Shown here: positions 51,660 through 59,594 of the stretch, in pieces
Layout: each line of letters begins with the position of its first letter
Position numbering within the stretch: position 1 is the first letter of the stretch
DNA from: Dokdonia sp. Dokd-P16
GTDB taxonomy: Bacteria > Bacteroidota > Bacteroidia > Flavobacteriales > Flavobacteriaceae
Direction of reading: 5' to 3'
DNA: 64,000 nucleotides
Assembly (NCBI RefSeq): GCF_003095655.1
Contig: NZ_CP029151.1
Span: forward strand, 2,727,001-2,791,000
Made by a program: the position numbers and the translations under genes
The notes under the pieces: model-generated
Database searches by the model: none
What the model saw: the letters and a program-made list of their open reading frames with translations, nothing else
Told to the model about the DNA's origin: nothing

Positions 51660-53303
51660 CTAATTACTTATGCGTCTAAAAACGATATTTCGAGCACGTT
51701 CATTTGCCGTTCCTTTAAAGCCATTTACTACGTTATCTTTTCTTGTGAATTCTAGAAAAAGTCGCTCACAGTTGCCTCTATCGCGAGACACCAATAATGA
51801 ACTAGACAGTCCTGGAGAAAATTTTATAACTAGCTGACTATCTTTAATTAAAATAGTATAAGTTGTGTCTAGTTCTTCTGAGTAGTAATTACCAACATAA
51901 TCATTGAAATTTATTTCTCCAGAGGATTTTGCTAATCTTTTGAACGTTGAAGTCGTATTATCTTGTTTGATTTCTAATTTTTGAAATTTTTCAAACTTAT
52001 TTTCTAAAAATGTAAAAGAAAGAGAATTGTCTTCTGGAACTATATAGGTATTACCTTCCTTATTTTTCAATAAATAATCTTGTTCATCCCATTTCTGAAA
52101 AACTTTTAGTGTTTTGTTCTCAATAGTGATTTCCATTTCAATGCCTGGTTGTAACTCGTATGCACCTTTGAAAAATTCTAAATCTGTAATTGTAACTTCA
52201 ATATCTTCTATTTGATTATTAGGTTCCTTTTTTTCTACTTTATTTATAAATAGATTTAAGATTTGATAAGTCTTCTGATATTTTTTAAAGTCATCTCTAT
52301 TTGCGAAAATTATAATAGATAGATGTAGTTCAGGTACTCTTAAATATTGAGTTTTAAAACCAGCTTTATCTCCTCCATGAGATATAGTTTTATAGCCTTT
52401 GTAACTTCTAGGAAATTGACCAAAACTGTAACCTGAATCTCTGCCATCATTGAGTTTACTCTCTGATTGCATTTTATCAATAATTTCTTGATTTCCTTTT
52501 CCTAATTTATTGTCATAGAAATTTTGATCCCATAAATATATATCTTCTATTGTTGTATATATACCGCTTGGACCAACGATATCAGAGCGGATTATTTGAT
52601 TTTCAAATTCACCATATTCATTATGATGGTAACTAAATACCCTGTTTTTTATCAATTTTGTATTGTCATTATAAAACACAGTATTAGACATACCCAGTGG
52701 TTTAAAAATATAATGTTGACCAAATTCATCTATCGATTTACCACTTACTTTTTCTATTATTTTTACTAATAAGAAGTAACCACTGTTGCTGTATGAGAAT
52801 TCTTCTCCGGTGGGGAAGTTTAGTTCTTTCTGAGATTTTATAAGTTTATACAGATCTGCAGGATCAATATTGTCTAGACTATTGATTCCTTTCAAATATA
52901 ATAATACACCGCTATCTCTAAGACCACTTGTATGATGAATGAGATGTGATAACGTTATAGGAGAAGCATATTCTGGAAAGTCAGGTAAATGTTTCTGAAT
53001 AGGATCTTCTAGGTTTAATTTACCTTGCTCTTCAAGTAAGAGGATAGAAAAAGCTACAAACTGTTTTGTTATTGATGCTATGTTAAATACAGAATATTCT
53101 GTTAATGGAATACTGTGCTCTAAATCTGCATTACCATATCCTTTTTTGTAAATAAGTTTACCATCCTTAATTATGCCTACAGAAGCACCAGGAAGGTCCA
53201 CATTTCCGTATTCTTTAAATAGAGAGTCAACTTTTGAAATTGAAAAATTTTGACTAAAAACAACAGTCGAAAATAAGATTAAGATAATTTTTAAAAACTT
53301 CAT
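51660..53303 (-). CDS. Class C beta-lactamase-like serine hydrolase
   Basis: The start is set at ATG 53303 (547 aa), giving the signal peptide MKFLKIILILFSTVVFSQ; the frame extends further upstream without a plausible signal. The active-site SxxK is S77-I-T-K80 (NIASITKQF), the YxN motif is in FSYSNSGYF and the HxG box in HGGDKAG. A C-terminal lipocalin-like domain (about 350-547) follows, as in many flavobacterial members. The gene is visibly more AT-rich than its neighbours and isolated, which may point to transfer. Substrate unknown; it could be a D-aminopeptidase or esterase rather than a beta-lactamase. Confidence 0.85.
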   Translation of the reverse strand: MKFLKIILILFSTVVFSQNFSISKVDSLFKEYGNVDLPGASVGIIKDGKLIYKKGYGNADLEHSIPLTEYSVFNIASITKQFVAFSILLLEEQGKLNLEDPIQKHLPDFPEYASPITLSHLIHHTSGLRDSGVLLYLKGINSLDNIDPADLYKLIKSQKELNFPTGEEFSYSNSGYFLLVKIIEKVSGKSIDEFGQHYIFKPLGMSNTVFYNDNTKLIKNRVFSYHHNEYGEFENQIIRSDIVGPSGIYTTIEDIYLWDQNFYDNKLGKGNQEIIDKMQSESKLNDGRDSGYSFGQFPRSYKGYKTISHGGDKAGFKTQYLRVPELHLSIIIFANRDDFKKYQKTYQILNLFINKVEKKEPNNQIEDIEVTITDLEFFKGAYELQPGIEMEITIENKTLKVFQKWDEQDYLLKNKEGNTYIVPEDNSLSFTFLENKFEKFQKLEIKQDNTTSTFKRLAKSSGEINFNDYVGNYYSEELDTTYTILIKDSQLVIKFSPGLSSSLLVSRDRGNCERLFLEFTRKDNVVNGFKGTANERARNIVFRRISN

Positions 53304-53386
53304 TAATTGTTTTTCAAATATAAGTTGCTGAGTAAATATAAGCTTCAATGTTAAGGTATCTCCATACATTCCCTATACTTTCCATT

Positions 53387-53893
53387 TTAATTAAACTGCT
53401 TCCCATCATTTACTTCCACCCAATATCCATCTGGATCTTGGAAGTAGAGTTGGCGCACTTTATCTGGACGTGTTGAAATTTGGTTAGCACTTCCTGGCCA
53501 GTCATAGTAGTTGAGATTTCTTTTTTCTATGCTTTCGCGAAAGCGGTCAAAATCACCTACAGCAAGCGCAATATGAACTCCTTTAGGTATTTTCTTATCA
53601 AGGCTATCTACTTGAATGATATGCAATTCTTGCGATAATCCTAGTCCAAACCATCTTATATGCGGCTGCTCTGTACCATCTTTAATTTCCTTCAAACCGA
53701 AAACCTCTTGATAAAAAGCGACACTTTGATCTAAATCTGTAACGTTAATCGCATAATGATCTATCGCAACTTGAAATCCTGACGCTGAGTCTGAATTAGT
53801 GGTTTCTGTGCTTGTTTTTTCTGCACACGAGAAAAAGCATAACGCAGTAACTACAATAGCTACTGCGTTTGTAAATAATTTATTAGTCATCAT
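53387..53893 (-). CDS. Exported VOC-superfamily lipoprotein
   Basis: This 168-aa protein has a lipoprotein signal (VTALCFFSC), then a single glyoxalase/bleomycin-resistance (VOC) domain: IDHYAINVTDLDQSVAFYQEVFGL, then KGVHIALAV and LYFQDPDGYWVEVND. The conserved metal ligands His (DHYAIN), His (GVHIAL) and Glu (WVEV) are visible. Export of a VOC protein is unusual. A 15-of-16 palindrome copy is read as RFRES in GDFDRFRESIEKRN. The start overlaps the stop of the upstream peptidase by one base, so the two are coupled. Confidence 0.85.
   Translation of the reverse strand: MMTNKLFTNAVAIVVTALCFFSCAEKTSTETTNSDSASGFQVAIDHYAINVTDLDQSVAFYQEVFGLKEIKDGTEQPHIRWFGLGLSQELHIIQVDSLDKKIPKGVHIALAVGDFDRFRESIEKRNLNYYDWPGSANQISTRPDKVRQLYFQDPDGYWVEVNDGKQFN
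53531..53545. repeat. Dispersed palindrome, 15 of 16 bases
   Basis: GCTTTCGCGAAAGCG in the VOC gene, read as RFRES on the minus strand, the third possible frame. Confidence 0.9.
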
Positions 53894-55326
53894 TATTTTC
53901 CTTGGTTTACTGGCGGCGGTCCTGCTGGTACAATCGCTTCGTACACGGCATCACCTTTACGTTCTTTATATTCTGCTTTCACTTCTTTTACAAGCGCAGG
54001 ATCTTCAAAAAGATCAAGCATCGTCATACTCATTGCTTTACTAGCATACGTCATTCCTTTGTGACCAATAGACATCCCGCCACAAGCCACGACAGCCCAT
54101 GAGTGCCATGGTGTATCCTTAGGAGCAGTGGTAACTCCAAGGTTGATGTTTGCAACATTCCAGCTTACATCTCCCACATCTGTACTACCACCACCTGGAT
54201 TTTCTCTAGTCGCTTCAAGTGGTTTTATAGCACTGTCCATACCCACCTGAGGCTTCCCGGTTACTTCTTGAATTTTTTTACCAAAGGCAATTTCTTCTGG
54301 CGTGTATGTGATAGGTCCTAGAAGTTCGAGGTTATTTTGCATTACCGCTCCACCAGTTCTATTTACAAGTACTTCATAAATTCCAGAAATTAGAGAGACC
54401 TTATAATCCACATCTGCGAGGATGGCTGCGCCTTCTACCATTTCTTGTAAGCGCTCATACACAGGCATCATGCCTTTGCGTTCTGTGTCGCGCACACGCA
54501 TCCAGAGACGCGAATAATCTGGTACTACATTTACCACTTGACCGCCATCTTGTATGTGGTAGTGCATGCGTACGGTAGGCTTTACGTGCTCACGATAATA
54601 GTTTACACCTGTTGTATAAATTTCAAGCGCATCAGAGGCAGAGCGTCCATTCCATGGGTCTGCACTGGCGTGTGCTGCTTGACCAAAGAATTCTATTTTA
54701 AAATCTACAAGCGCGAGAGAGCTTTGTACATCTGCTTTCATTTCTGCTGCTGGATGCCAAGAAATATTTACATCTACATCATCCCAAAGACCTTCACGCA
54801 CCATCCATATTTTTCCAAAGAACTTTTCTTCAGATGGTGTTCCCATGAACTTTACGGTTCCTTTGATTTTTCCGGCTTCTATTTGTTCTTTTATGGCAAT
54901 GGCAGCACCTAAACTCGCTGCGCCAAACATATTGTGACCACAGCCATGACCAGGCTCACCTTCATTGAGCGGATTCTTTGTTGGCTCTGTTTTTTGTGAA
55001 AGTCCTGGAAGTGCATCAAACTCTCCCAATACACTAATAACAGGACTGCCAGATCCATACGTAGCGACAAAAGCCGTAGGCATTCCAGCAACGCCGCGAT
55101 CTACGGTAAATCCATTTTTTTCGGCATAACTAGCTAGAATTTCAGCCGACTGGGTTTCTTCAAAAGCAGTTTCGGCGATAGACCATATCTCATCAGAAAT
55201 ACGGATGAGTTCTTTTTCATGTTTTTCAACAGCGGCAATTACTGCTTGTTTGTTTTTTGATAGTTTTTGAGCAGAGACGCTTAGCGTGATCATACTCAAA
55301 ACGTAGAGGAGTGTCAATTTTTTCAT
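53893..55326 (-). CDS. Exported M20-family amidohydrolase/peptidase
   Basis: This 477-aa protein has a signal peptide (LYVLSMITLSVSAQ). The M20 metal ligands are in GHGCGHNMFG, TPSEEKFFGK and DVNISWHPA, with a dimerisation domain inserted (about 205-320). It resembles the M20D group, including AbgB-like aminobenzoyl-glutamate hydrolases (PFGK-like GRSASDALEIYTTGVNYYREH and STDVGDVSW). It cleaves an N-acyl or amide bond; the substrate is unknown. Translational coupling with the exported VOC protein suggests both act on related small molecules in the periplasm. Confidence 0.87.
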   Translation of the reverse strand: MKKLTLLYVLSMITLSVSAQKLSKNKQAVIAAVEKHEKELIRISDEIWSIAETAFEETQSAEILASYAEKNGFTVDRGVAGMPTAFVATYGSGSPVISVLGEFDALPGLSQKTEPTKNPLNEGEPGHGCGHNMFGAASLGAAIAIKEQIEAGKIKGTVKFMGTPSEEKFFGKIWMVREGLWDDVDVNISWHPAAEMKADVQSSLALVDFKIEFFGQAAHASADPWNGRSASDALEIYTTGVNYYREHVKPTVRMHYHIQDGGQVVNVVPDYSRLWMRVRDTERKGMMPVYERLQEMVEGAAILADVDYKVSLISGIYEVLVNRTGGAVMQNNLELLGPITYTPEEIAFGKKIQEVTGKPQVGMDSAIKPLEATRENPGGGSTDVGDVSWNVANINLGVTTAPKDTPWHSWAVVACGGMSIGHKGMTYASKAMSMTMLDLFEDPALVKEVKAEYKERKGDAVYEAIVPAGPPPVNQGK

Positions 55327-55393
55327 TAAAGTCTAACATTTTGGTTGGTAGCTTCTAAGATACACAAAATCAAAACTCTAGAAAATGTTATCG

Positions 55394-55765
55394 TTACGAT
55401 AGGTTACTGCTTATCACTCCATACCATAATAACGCAGCCCACGCCCAACATATCAGCGCATATATAACTCTCAGAATATGTACAGAATGTAGTTTGTTGC
55501 GTAGAAAGTGCCAAGCAAGCCCAGCCCAAATAAAACCGAAAGACCAGAACATACCAACACCTATGGTTGCCGGCCATACCCAATCACCTGTCCAGTCATT
55601 GAGGGTAGGATAGGAGGTAAACAAGAATGAAACGGGATAATAGAGTAACGCTCCTAGAATCCCCATGCTAAAGAGTCCCATAGGAAGTATTGCGATAAAG
55701 GCTATGATGGAGAATCTTGTAGTGTATGATAATGACTTCCAGAAAGTGAGTATGGATGATAGCAT
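55394..55765 (-). CDS. Small integral membrane protein
   Basis: This 123-aa protein is very hydrophobic with three probable membrane helices (about 18-52, 66-89 and 96-119) rich in Trp. I recognise no family. It precedes the M20 gene on the same strand by 67 bp; a partial palindrome lies 33 bp before its start. Confidence 0.6.
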   Translation of the reverse strand: MLSSILTFWKSLSYTTRFSIIAFIAILPMGLFSMGILGALLYYPVSFLFTSYPTLNDWTGDWVWPATIGVGMFWSFGFIWAGLAWHFLRNKLHSVHILRVIYALICWAWAALLWYGVISSNLS

Positions 55766-55798
55766 GGGAGATTGTTAGCTACTAATATATAAAAAGTA

Positions 55799-55812
55799 CG
55801 CTTTCGCGAAAG
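55799..55812. repeat. Dispersed palindrome, partial copy
   Basis: CGCTTTCGCGAAAG, last two bases lost; in the gap before the small membrane protein gene. Confidence 0.85.
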
Positions 55813-55883
55813 AATAATGAAAGAAGGTTACGGCAACATGCCAGTATTATTTGTAATTATGTGTAAGCTTTTTAAGGAAGCCA

Positions 55884-56267
55884 TTACAAAGTACTTTCAA
55901 AAACTCCTTTATACTCTAAAATCTCCGTTGATTTTAATTTAGATTTGTTACTATCTATTGCCTTTTCAAATATTAAAATAAGTGCTTTCTTGTCTAGTTC
56001 TGATTTTAAATGTCTTACATTCTTTGGGTTTTGTATCATTCCACATAGATATTCAAATTTGTCACCCTCAGTAATTGTTTCAATAAAATCTCCATCCAAA
56101 TAGCAGTTTAAATCAGATTTCATTTTCCATTTTGGATTACTATTTTCCCATATTTCATAATCTCTATCAGATACAGCTTCATTAGGTTCAGTCTCCCAAT
56201 ATGATTCAGTATAAGATGTCGCATCTTTTCTAGTTTCAAACTCTCCTAAAAAAACGTGTACTTTCAT
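55884..56267 (-). CDS. Imm22-like orphan immunity protein
   Basis: This 127-aa acidic protein opens with MKVHVFLGEFETRKDATSYTE, which resembles the Imm22/DUF4284 pattern, where a strand-rich N-terminus (V-x-(I/V)-(W/F)-x-G-x-F) starts the domain. No polymorphic toxin with a matching nuclease tail is adjacent. The gene is AT-rich and lies in a patch of small or broken genes, so it may be a relic of an interbacterial toxin locus. The family match is by eye and uncertain. Confidence 0.4.
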   Translation of the reverse strand: MKVHVFLGEFETRKDATSYTESYWETEPNEAVSDRDYEIWENSNPKWKMKSDLNCYLDGDFIETITEGDKFEYLCGMIQNPKNVRHLKSELDKKALILIFEKAIDSNKSKLKSTEILEYKGVFESTL

Positions 56268-56440
56268 TTATTTGACATTTTTTCAAATTTATGACAACAG
56301 CCCATCACACAAAGCAAATACACCTTCAAATAGCTATAAGAATTGCGACTTGCTTTAATATCTGGTCTTATTTATTCGACCTAAATATACAATGAATTTG
56401 CAGACAGAGCGTAGCGCTTCAAAAGGCGCTTGAACAAATA

Positions 56441-56456
56441 CGCTTTCGCGAAAGCG
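56441..56456. repeat. Dispersed palindrome, exact 16-mer
   Basis: Copy 4 bp beyond the stop codon of the SDR remnant, in an otherwise gene-free stretch. Confidence 0.95.
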
Positions 56457-56460
56457 AAAA

Positions 56461-56580
56461 CTATACGATACCACCATTTGTGTATAGCACTTGGCTAGAC
56501 ACCCATTTTGAATCATCGCTTACCATAAAAAGAACTGCTTTTGCAATATCTTCTGGTTGTGCAAGTCTGTTAATTGGGAT
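56461..56580 (-). pseudogene. C-terminal remnant of a short-chain dehydrogenase/reductase
   Basis: The minus strand here encodes RLAQPEDIAKAVLFMVSDD followed by SKWVSSQVLYTNGGIV and a stop, which is the conserved C-terminal end of SDR enzymes (P-x-D-(I/V)-A, SDxSxW(V/I)xGQ, DGG). An in-frame stop (56581-56583) precedes IPIN, and nothing of the Rossmann core is left. The intact photolyase gene begins its 3' end 33 bp away. The fragment is a relic of a deleted SDR gene, possibly another copy related to the SDR at 58035, though the sequences differ. Confidence 0.75.
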
Positions 56581-56613
56581 TTATTTTTAAGTTGGCCTAT
56601 TAATATTTTATAA

Positions 56614-57924
56614 TTATGCCACCGCTTCTTTATACTTCTTTAGACAACGCTCTCTAGCTTCCTTGTGGTCCACCATTTTCTCAGGATACTTATCTGTATC
56701 ATGCTCTGGAATCCACTTTGAGATGTATTCTTTTTGCTTGTCAAATTTATCCACCTGCGTTATGGGATTAAAAATGCGGAAGTATGGTGCTGCATCAACC
56801 CCAGAACCTGCTGCCCACTGCCAGTTTCCTACATTTGAGCTCATCTCATAGTCCAATAACTTTTCGGCAAAATAAGTTTCTCCCCATCTCCAGTCTATAA
56901 GTAAGTGCTTACACAAAAAGCTCGCCACCAGCATACGCACTCTATTGTGCATATATCCCGTAGTGTTGAGTTCGCGCATACCAGCATCTACAAGTAAATA
57001 ACCAGTCTCGCCATTTTTCCACTTTTCAAATTCGTCTTCATTATTTCGCCATTCTATGCGGTCGTATTTTGATCTAAATGCTTCATCTTTTGTATGTGGA
57101 AAGTGATACAGAATTTGCATAAAAAACTCCCGCCATATGAGTTCGCTCCAGAAAATCTCGTTGGTTTCTGCAATAGCTTTTTTCATCATCTTGCGCACAC
57201 TTACGGTTCCAAAACGCAAATGCGGACCTAAATGTGAGGTACCATCTTGCGCAGGGAAGTTGCGAGTGTCTTCATAATTTTGAATAAGGGTAGGAGTAAC
57301 TTCATACTCAGGGACCTCAATAGAAGATTTTTCAAACCCCATGTCTGATAAACTCAGATTAGGCAATCGACTATGCTCAATAAGATTATCAATGTGTTGT
57401 GAGGTGTAGTGTATTTTGAGATCCTTGTCTTCATCAAAATGTTCTTTCCACTTATTCTTAAACGGTGTGTAAACTACGTATGGATCGCCATCACCTTTAA
57501 CCACCTCGTCTTTTTCAAATATCACCTGATCCTTGAAGGTCTTAAAATCAATATCATTATCCATGAGCAATGATGTAATCGCCTCATCTCTCTCCTTTGC
57601 ATATGGCTCATAATCACGATTTGTAAAAACCGTAGCAATCTCATAATCTTTACTGAGCTGCTTGAAAACTTTTTCTGGCGTATTGTAATACATGGCTAGC
57701 GAACTACCATGCTCGTCCTGCAAGGTGCTACGCATTTTTTGAAGCGTTTCAAAAATGAACGTCACGCGGGCATCATCTTTTGGTAATTTATCGAGAATTT
57801 CTTTGTCAAAAATAAAGATAGGAAGCACCGGTAAGTCACCTTTAAGTGCTTCTAGAAATCCTACGTTATCATCTAATCGTAAATCACGACGAAACCAAAA
57901 AATATTTACTTTATTACTGCTCAT
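56614..57924 (-). CDS. Deoxyribodipyrimidine photolyase / cryptochrome
   Basis: I set the start at ATG 57924 (436 aa), just before VNIFWFRRDLRLDDN; the longer open frame runs into a palindrome copy. The N-terminal Rossmann domain binds an antenna, and the C-terminal FAD domain has SELIWREFFMQIL, GMRELNTTGYMHNRVRMLVASF and NVGNWQWAAGSGVDAAPYFRIFNP, all hallmarks of class I CPD photolyases. It repairs pyrimidine dimers with blue light; a cryptochrome role cannot be excluded. It is followed upstream by SDR and SRPBCC genes in the same direction, a light-response grouping I recall from other bacteria. Confidence 0.92.
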   Translation of the reverse strand: MSSNKVNIFWFRRDLRLDDNVGFLEALKGDLPVLPIFIFDKEILDKLPKDDARVTFIFETLQKMRSTLQDEHGSSLAMYYNTPEKVFKQLSKDYEIATVFTNRDYEPYAKERDEAITSLLMDNDIDFKTFKDQVIFEKDEVVKGDGDPYVVYTPFKNKWKEHFDEDKDLKIHYTSQHIDNLIEHSRLPNLSLSDMGFEKSSIEVPEYEVTPTLIQNYEDTRNFPAQDGTSHLGPHLRFGTVSVRKMMKKAIAETNEIFWSELIWREFFMQILYHFPHTKDEAFRSKYDRIEWRNNEDEFEKWKNGETGYLLVDAGMRELNTTGYMHNRVRMLVASFLCKHLLIDWRWGETYFAEKLLDYEMSSNVGNWQWAAGSGVDAAPYFRIFNPITQVDKFDKQKEYISKWIPEHDTDKYPEKMVDHKEARERCLKKYKEAVA

Positions 57925-57989
57925 AGTTGTTGCATAAGAAAGCCCAAAGATACTAATCGCATCTTTGAGCCCTGTGATAATGAGTTCCA

Positions 57990-58005
57990 CGCTTTCGCGA
58001 AAGCG
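57990..58005. repeat. Dispersed palindrome, exact 16-mer
   Basis: Copy between the photolyase and SDR genes, 65 bp before the photolyase ATG. Confidence 0.95.
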
Positions 58006-58034
58006 CACCATCCATAATTGTTAAATGTAGGGGT

Positions 58035-58733
58035 TTAATTTACGTTAAGCGTACTCATTCCTCCGTCTACACCAATCACTTGCCCAGTAATCCAAGAGCT
58101 CTCATCGCCTAATAAAAAGGCAGCAATGTTTGCAATGTCTTGGCTAGTCCCTACGCGTTTAAGAGGGTGACGAGCATCCATCATTTCTTTTTTCTTGTCA
58201 TTACTTAATAATCTTTTGGCAAGAGGAGTATCTGTAAGTGATGGTGCGATTACATTTACTCTTAGTTTAGGAGCATACTCTGCTGCTAGTGCTTTTGCAA
58301 AACCTTCGATAGCGCCTTTTGCCGCAGCTACACTGGTGTGGAAAGGCATACCAACCTTAACCGCTACAGTACTAAAGAAGACTAAACTCGCTTGCTTAGA
58401 TTTTTTTAAGTGCTCCATAATCTGGTGAACTACTTTAATCATGCTCAAAAAGTTGAGTTCCATATCATCTCTAAAGGTATCTACGCTTAGCATTTTAAAA
58501 GGCTTAAGGTTAATAGTCCCAGGACAGAACACAAAACCATCGATATGATCTGGCAGCTGGCTCAAATCTAGTTCGTCTTTTTCTGTGTCGTACTCGATGT
58601 AGTTTACATCAAGATTTCCTAGATTTTCATTAGTACGCGATGCTACGTAAACTGTGTGATCGTGGTGTAATTTGCTGGCTATTTCAAAACCAATTCCGTG
58701 ACTTCCTCCTATTAAAAGTATGTTTTTGCCCAT
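58035..58733 (-). CDS. SDR-family protein lacking the catalytic Tyr
   Basis: This 232-aa protein has the nucleotide-binding loop IGGSHGIGFEIA and a conserved Ser in FFSTVAV (Ser121). The YxxxK motif is altered: FHTSVAAAKG carries Lys139, but the residue four before it is Val135. The C-terminal APSLTDTPLAKRLL and DESSWITGQVIGVDGG are typical SDR. As the usual proton donor is missing, it may not be a standard dehydrogenase, or another residue takes over. It is 29 bp from the SRPBCC gene and precedes the photolyase; the three probably form one operon. Confidence 0.85.
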   Translation of the reverse strand: MGKNILLIGGSHGIGFEIASKLHHDHTVYVASRTNENLGNLDVNYIEYDTEKDELDLSQLPDHIDGFVFCPGTINLKPFKMLSVDTFRDDMELNFLSMIKVVHQIMEHLKKSKQASLVFFSTVAVKVGMPFHTSVAAAKGAIEGFAKALAAEYAPKLRVNVIAPSLTDTPLAKRLLSNDKKKEMMDARHPLKRVGTSQDIANIAAFLLGDESSWITGQVIGVDGGMSTLNVN

Positions 58734-58761
58734 AATGTTATTTGTTATTGTGGTGATGCAG

Positions 58762-59271
58762 TTATGCGATTATATCTTGTTTTAAGGTTGTGGTAGTATC
58801 TGAAGGAGCTTTGTACACTCCAAATTTTTCTTCAAGCGCTTTCTTTCTATATTCAAAAATCTCATCAAGCTTAGGTTGTACTAGATATGGATGTGCAAGT
58901 CTACCTAAGAATCCTGCAGGTACCGCATAGTCTACAATATCTTCCATCTCTACACCACCAGGAATTGCTTTGATAAAGTGTTTGTGATGCCACAATGCGT
59001 ATGGACCATACTTTTGCTCATCTACAAAGTATTCTCCTTCCTTTACACTTATAATTTCTGTCACCCATTTCATTTTAATATTAGAAATAGGAGTCACCGT
59101 ATATTGTATAAGCTGTCCCGCATACACTGGTCTATCGGCACCAGATAGAATGTTGAAATTCATATATGATGGCGTGATAGTACCTAGGTTACGTGCATTT
59201 GATAAGAAATTCCAAGCTTCTTCCACCGTGATAGGAACATTTTGCTTGGTATGTATTTGATAGATTTTCAT
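58762..59271 (-). CDS. SRPBCC-family ligand-binding protein
   Basis: This 169-aa protein has the START-like fold: IHTKQNVPITVEEAWNFLSNARN, then VYAGQLIQYTVTPI and FVDEQKYGPYALWHHKHF, with the C-terminal helix PYLVQPKLDEIFEYRKKALEEKF. Homologues are often annotated as cell-division inhibitor or CDP-paratose epimerase-like in photolyase gene clusters. It may carry a hydrophobic pigment or lipid; no catalytic residues are evident. First gene of the SRPBCC-SDR-photolyase set. Confidence 0.85.
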   Translation of the reverse strand: MKIYQIHTKQNVPITVEEAWNFLSNARNLGTITPSYMNFNILSGADRPVYAGQLIQYTVTPISNIKMKWVTEIISVKEGEYFVDEQKYGPYALWHHKHFIKAIPGGVEMEDIVDYAVPAGFLGRLAHPYLVQPKLDEIFEYRKKALEEKFGVYKAPSDTTTTLKQDIIA

Positions 59272-59531
59272 AGTCGCTTTATTGAGAGTTTAAAAATACA
59301 ATCAAAATGTTTAATAACAAGTGACTAAAGGTTAAACAAAAATTAAAATAAAGTTGTATTGAGTTATGGGAATCTGTCTTGAGAATAGCTTAAGGAAAGA
59401 GCAGATTAAGTAAATGTATATAGAGTAAGCGCAGACAATCGGTAATGTTTACAGAAAGAAACAGCATCAAGCCATTTAAGAGAATGCGCTGATATTAAGA
59501 TTTTGTTAACATTTGCCCTTTAAGAACGCCT

Positions 59532-59539
59532 TATTTTTG
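59532..59539 (+). promoter_or_regulatory. Candidate -7 box TATTTTTG of the DUF2911 gene
   Basis: Matches TANNTTTG; TTTG at 59513 lies only 15 bp upstream. The predicted transcript would carry the palindrome copy in its leader. Confidence 0.4.
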
Positions 59540-59548
59540 TGAAAGATA

Positions 59549-59562
59549 TTTTCGCGAAAGCG
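59549..59562. repeat. Dispersed palindrome, partial copy
   Basis: TTTTCGCGAAAGCG: core and right arm intact, left arm degraded; 32 bp before the DUF2911 start. Confidence 0.8.
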
Positions 59563-59594
59563 TAAAAATCACCTTAACTAAAAAAACAACAACA

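Larger units (their letters stand above)
59272..59594. other. 323-bp divergent intergenic region
   Basis: AT-rich region between the light-response set and the DUF2911 gene. It holds a -7 candidate (59532) and a partial palindrome (59549). No ORF, RNA gene or terminator was seen. Confidence 0.5.

Noticed and set aside
57925-58011. N-terminal extension of the photolyase beginning MVRFRES
   Set aside because: It starts inside a palindrome copy and precedes the conserved NIFWFRRDLRLDDN; ATG 57924 is the natural start.
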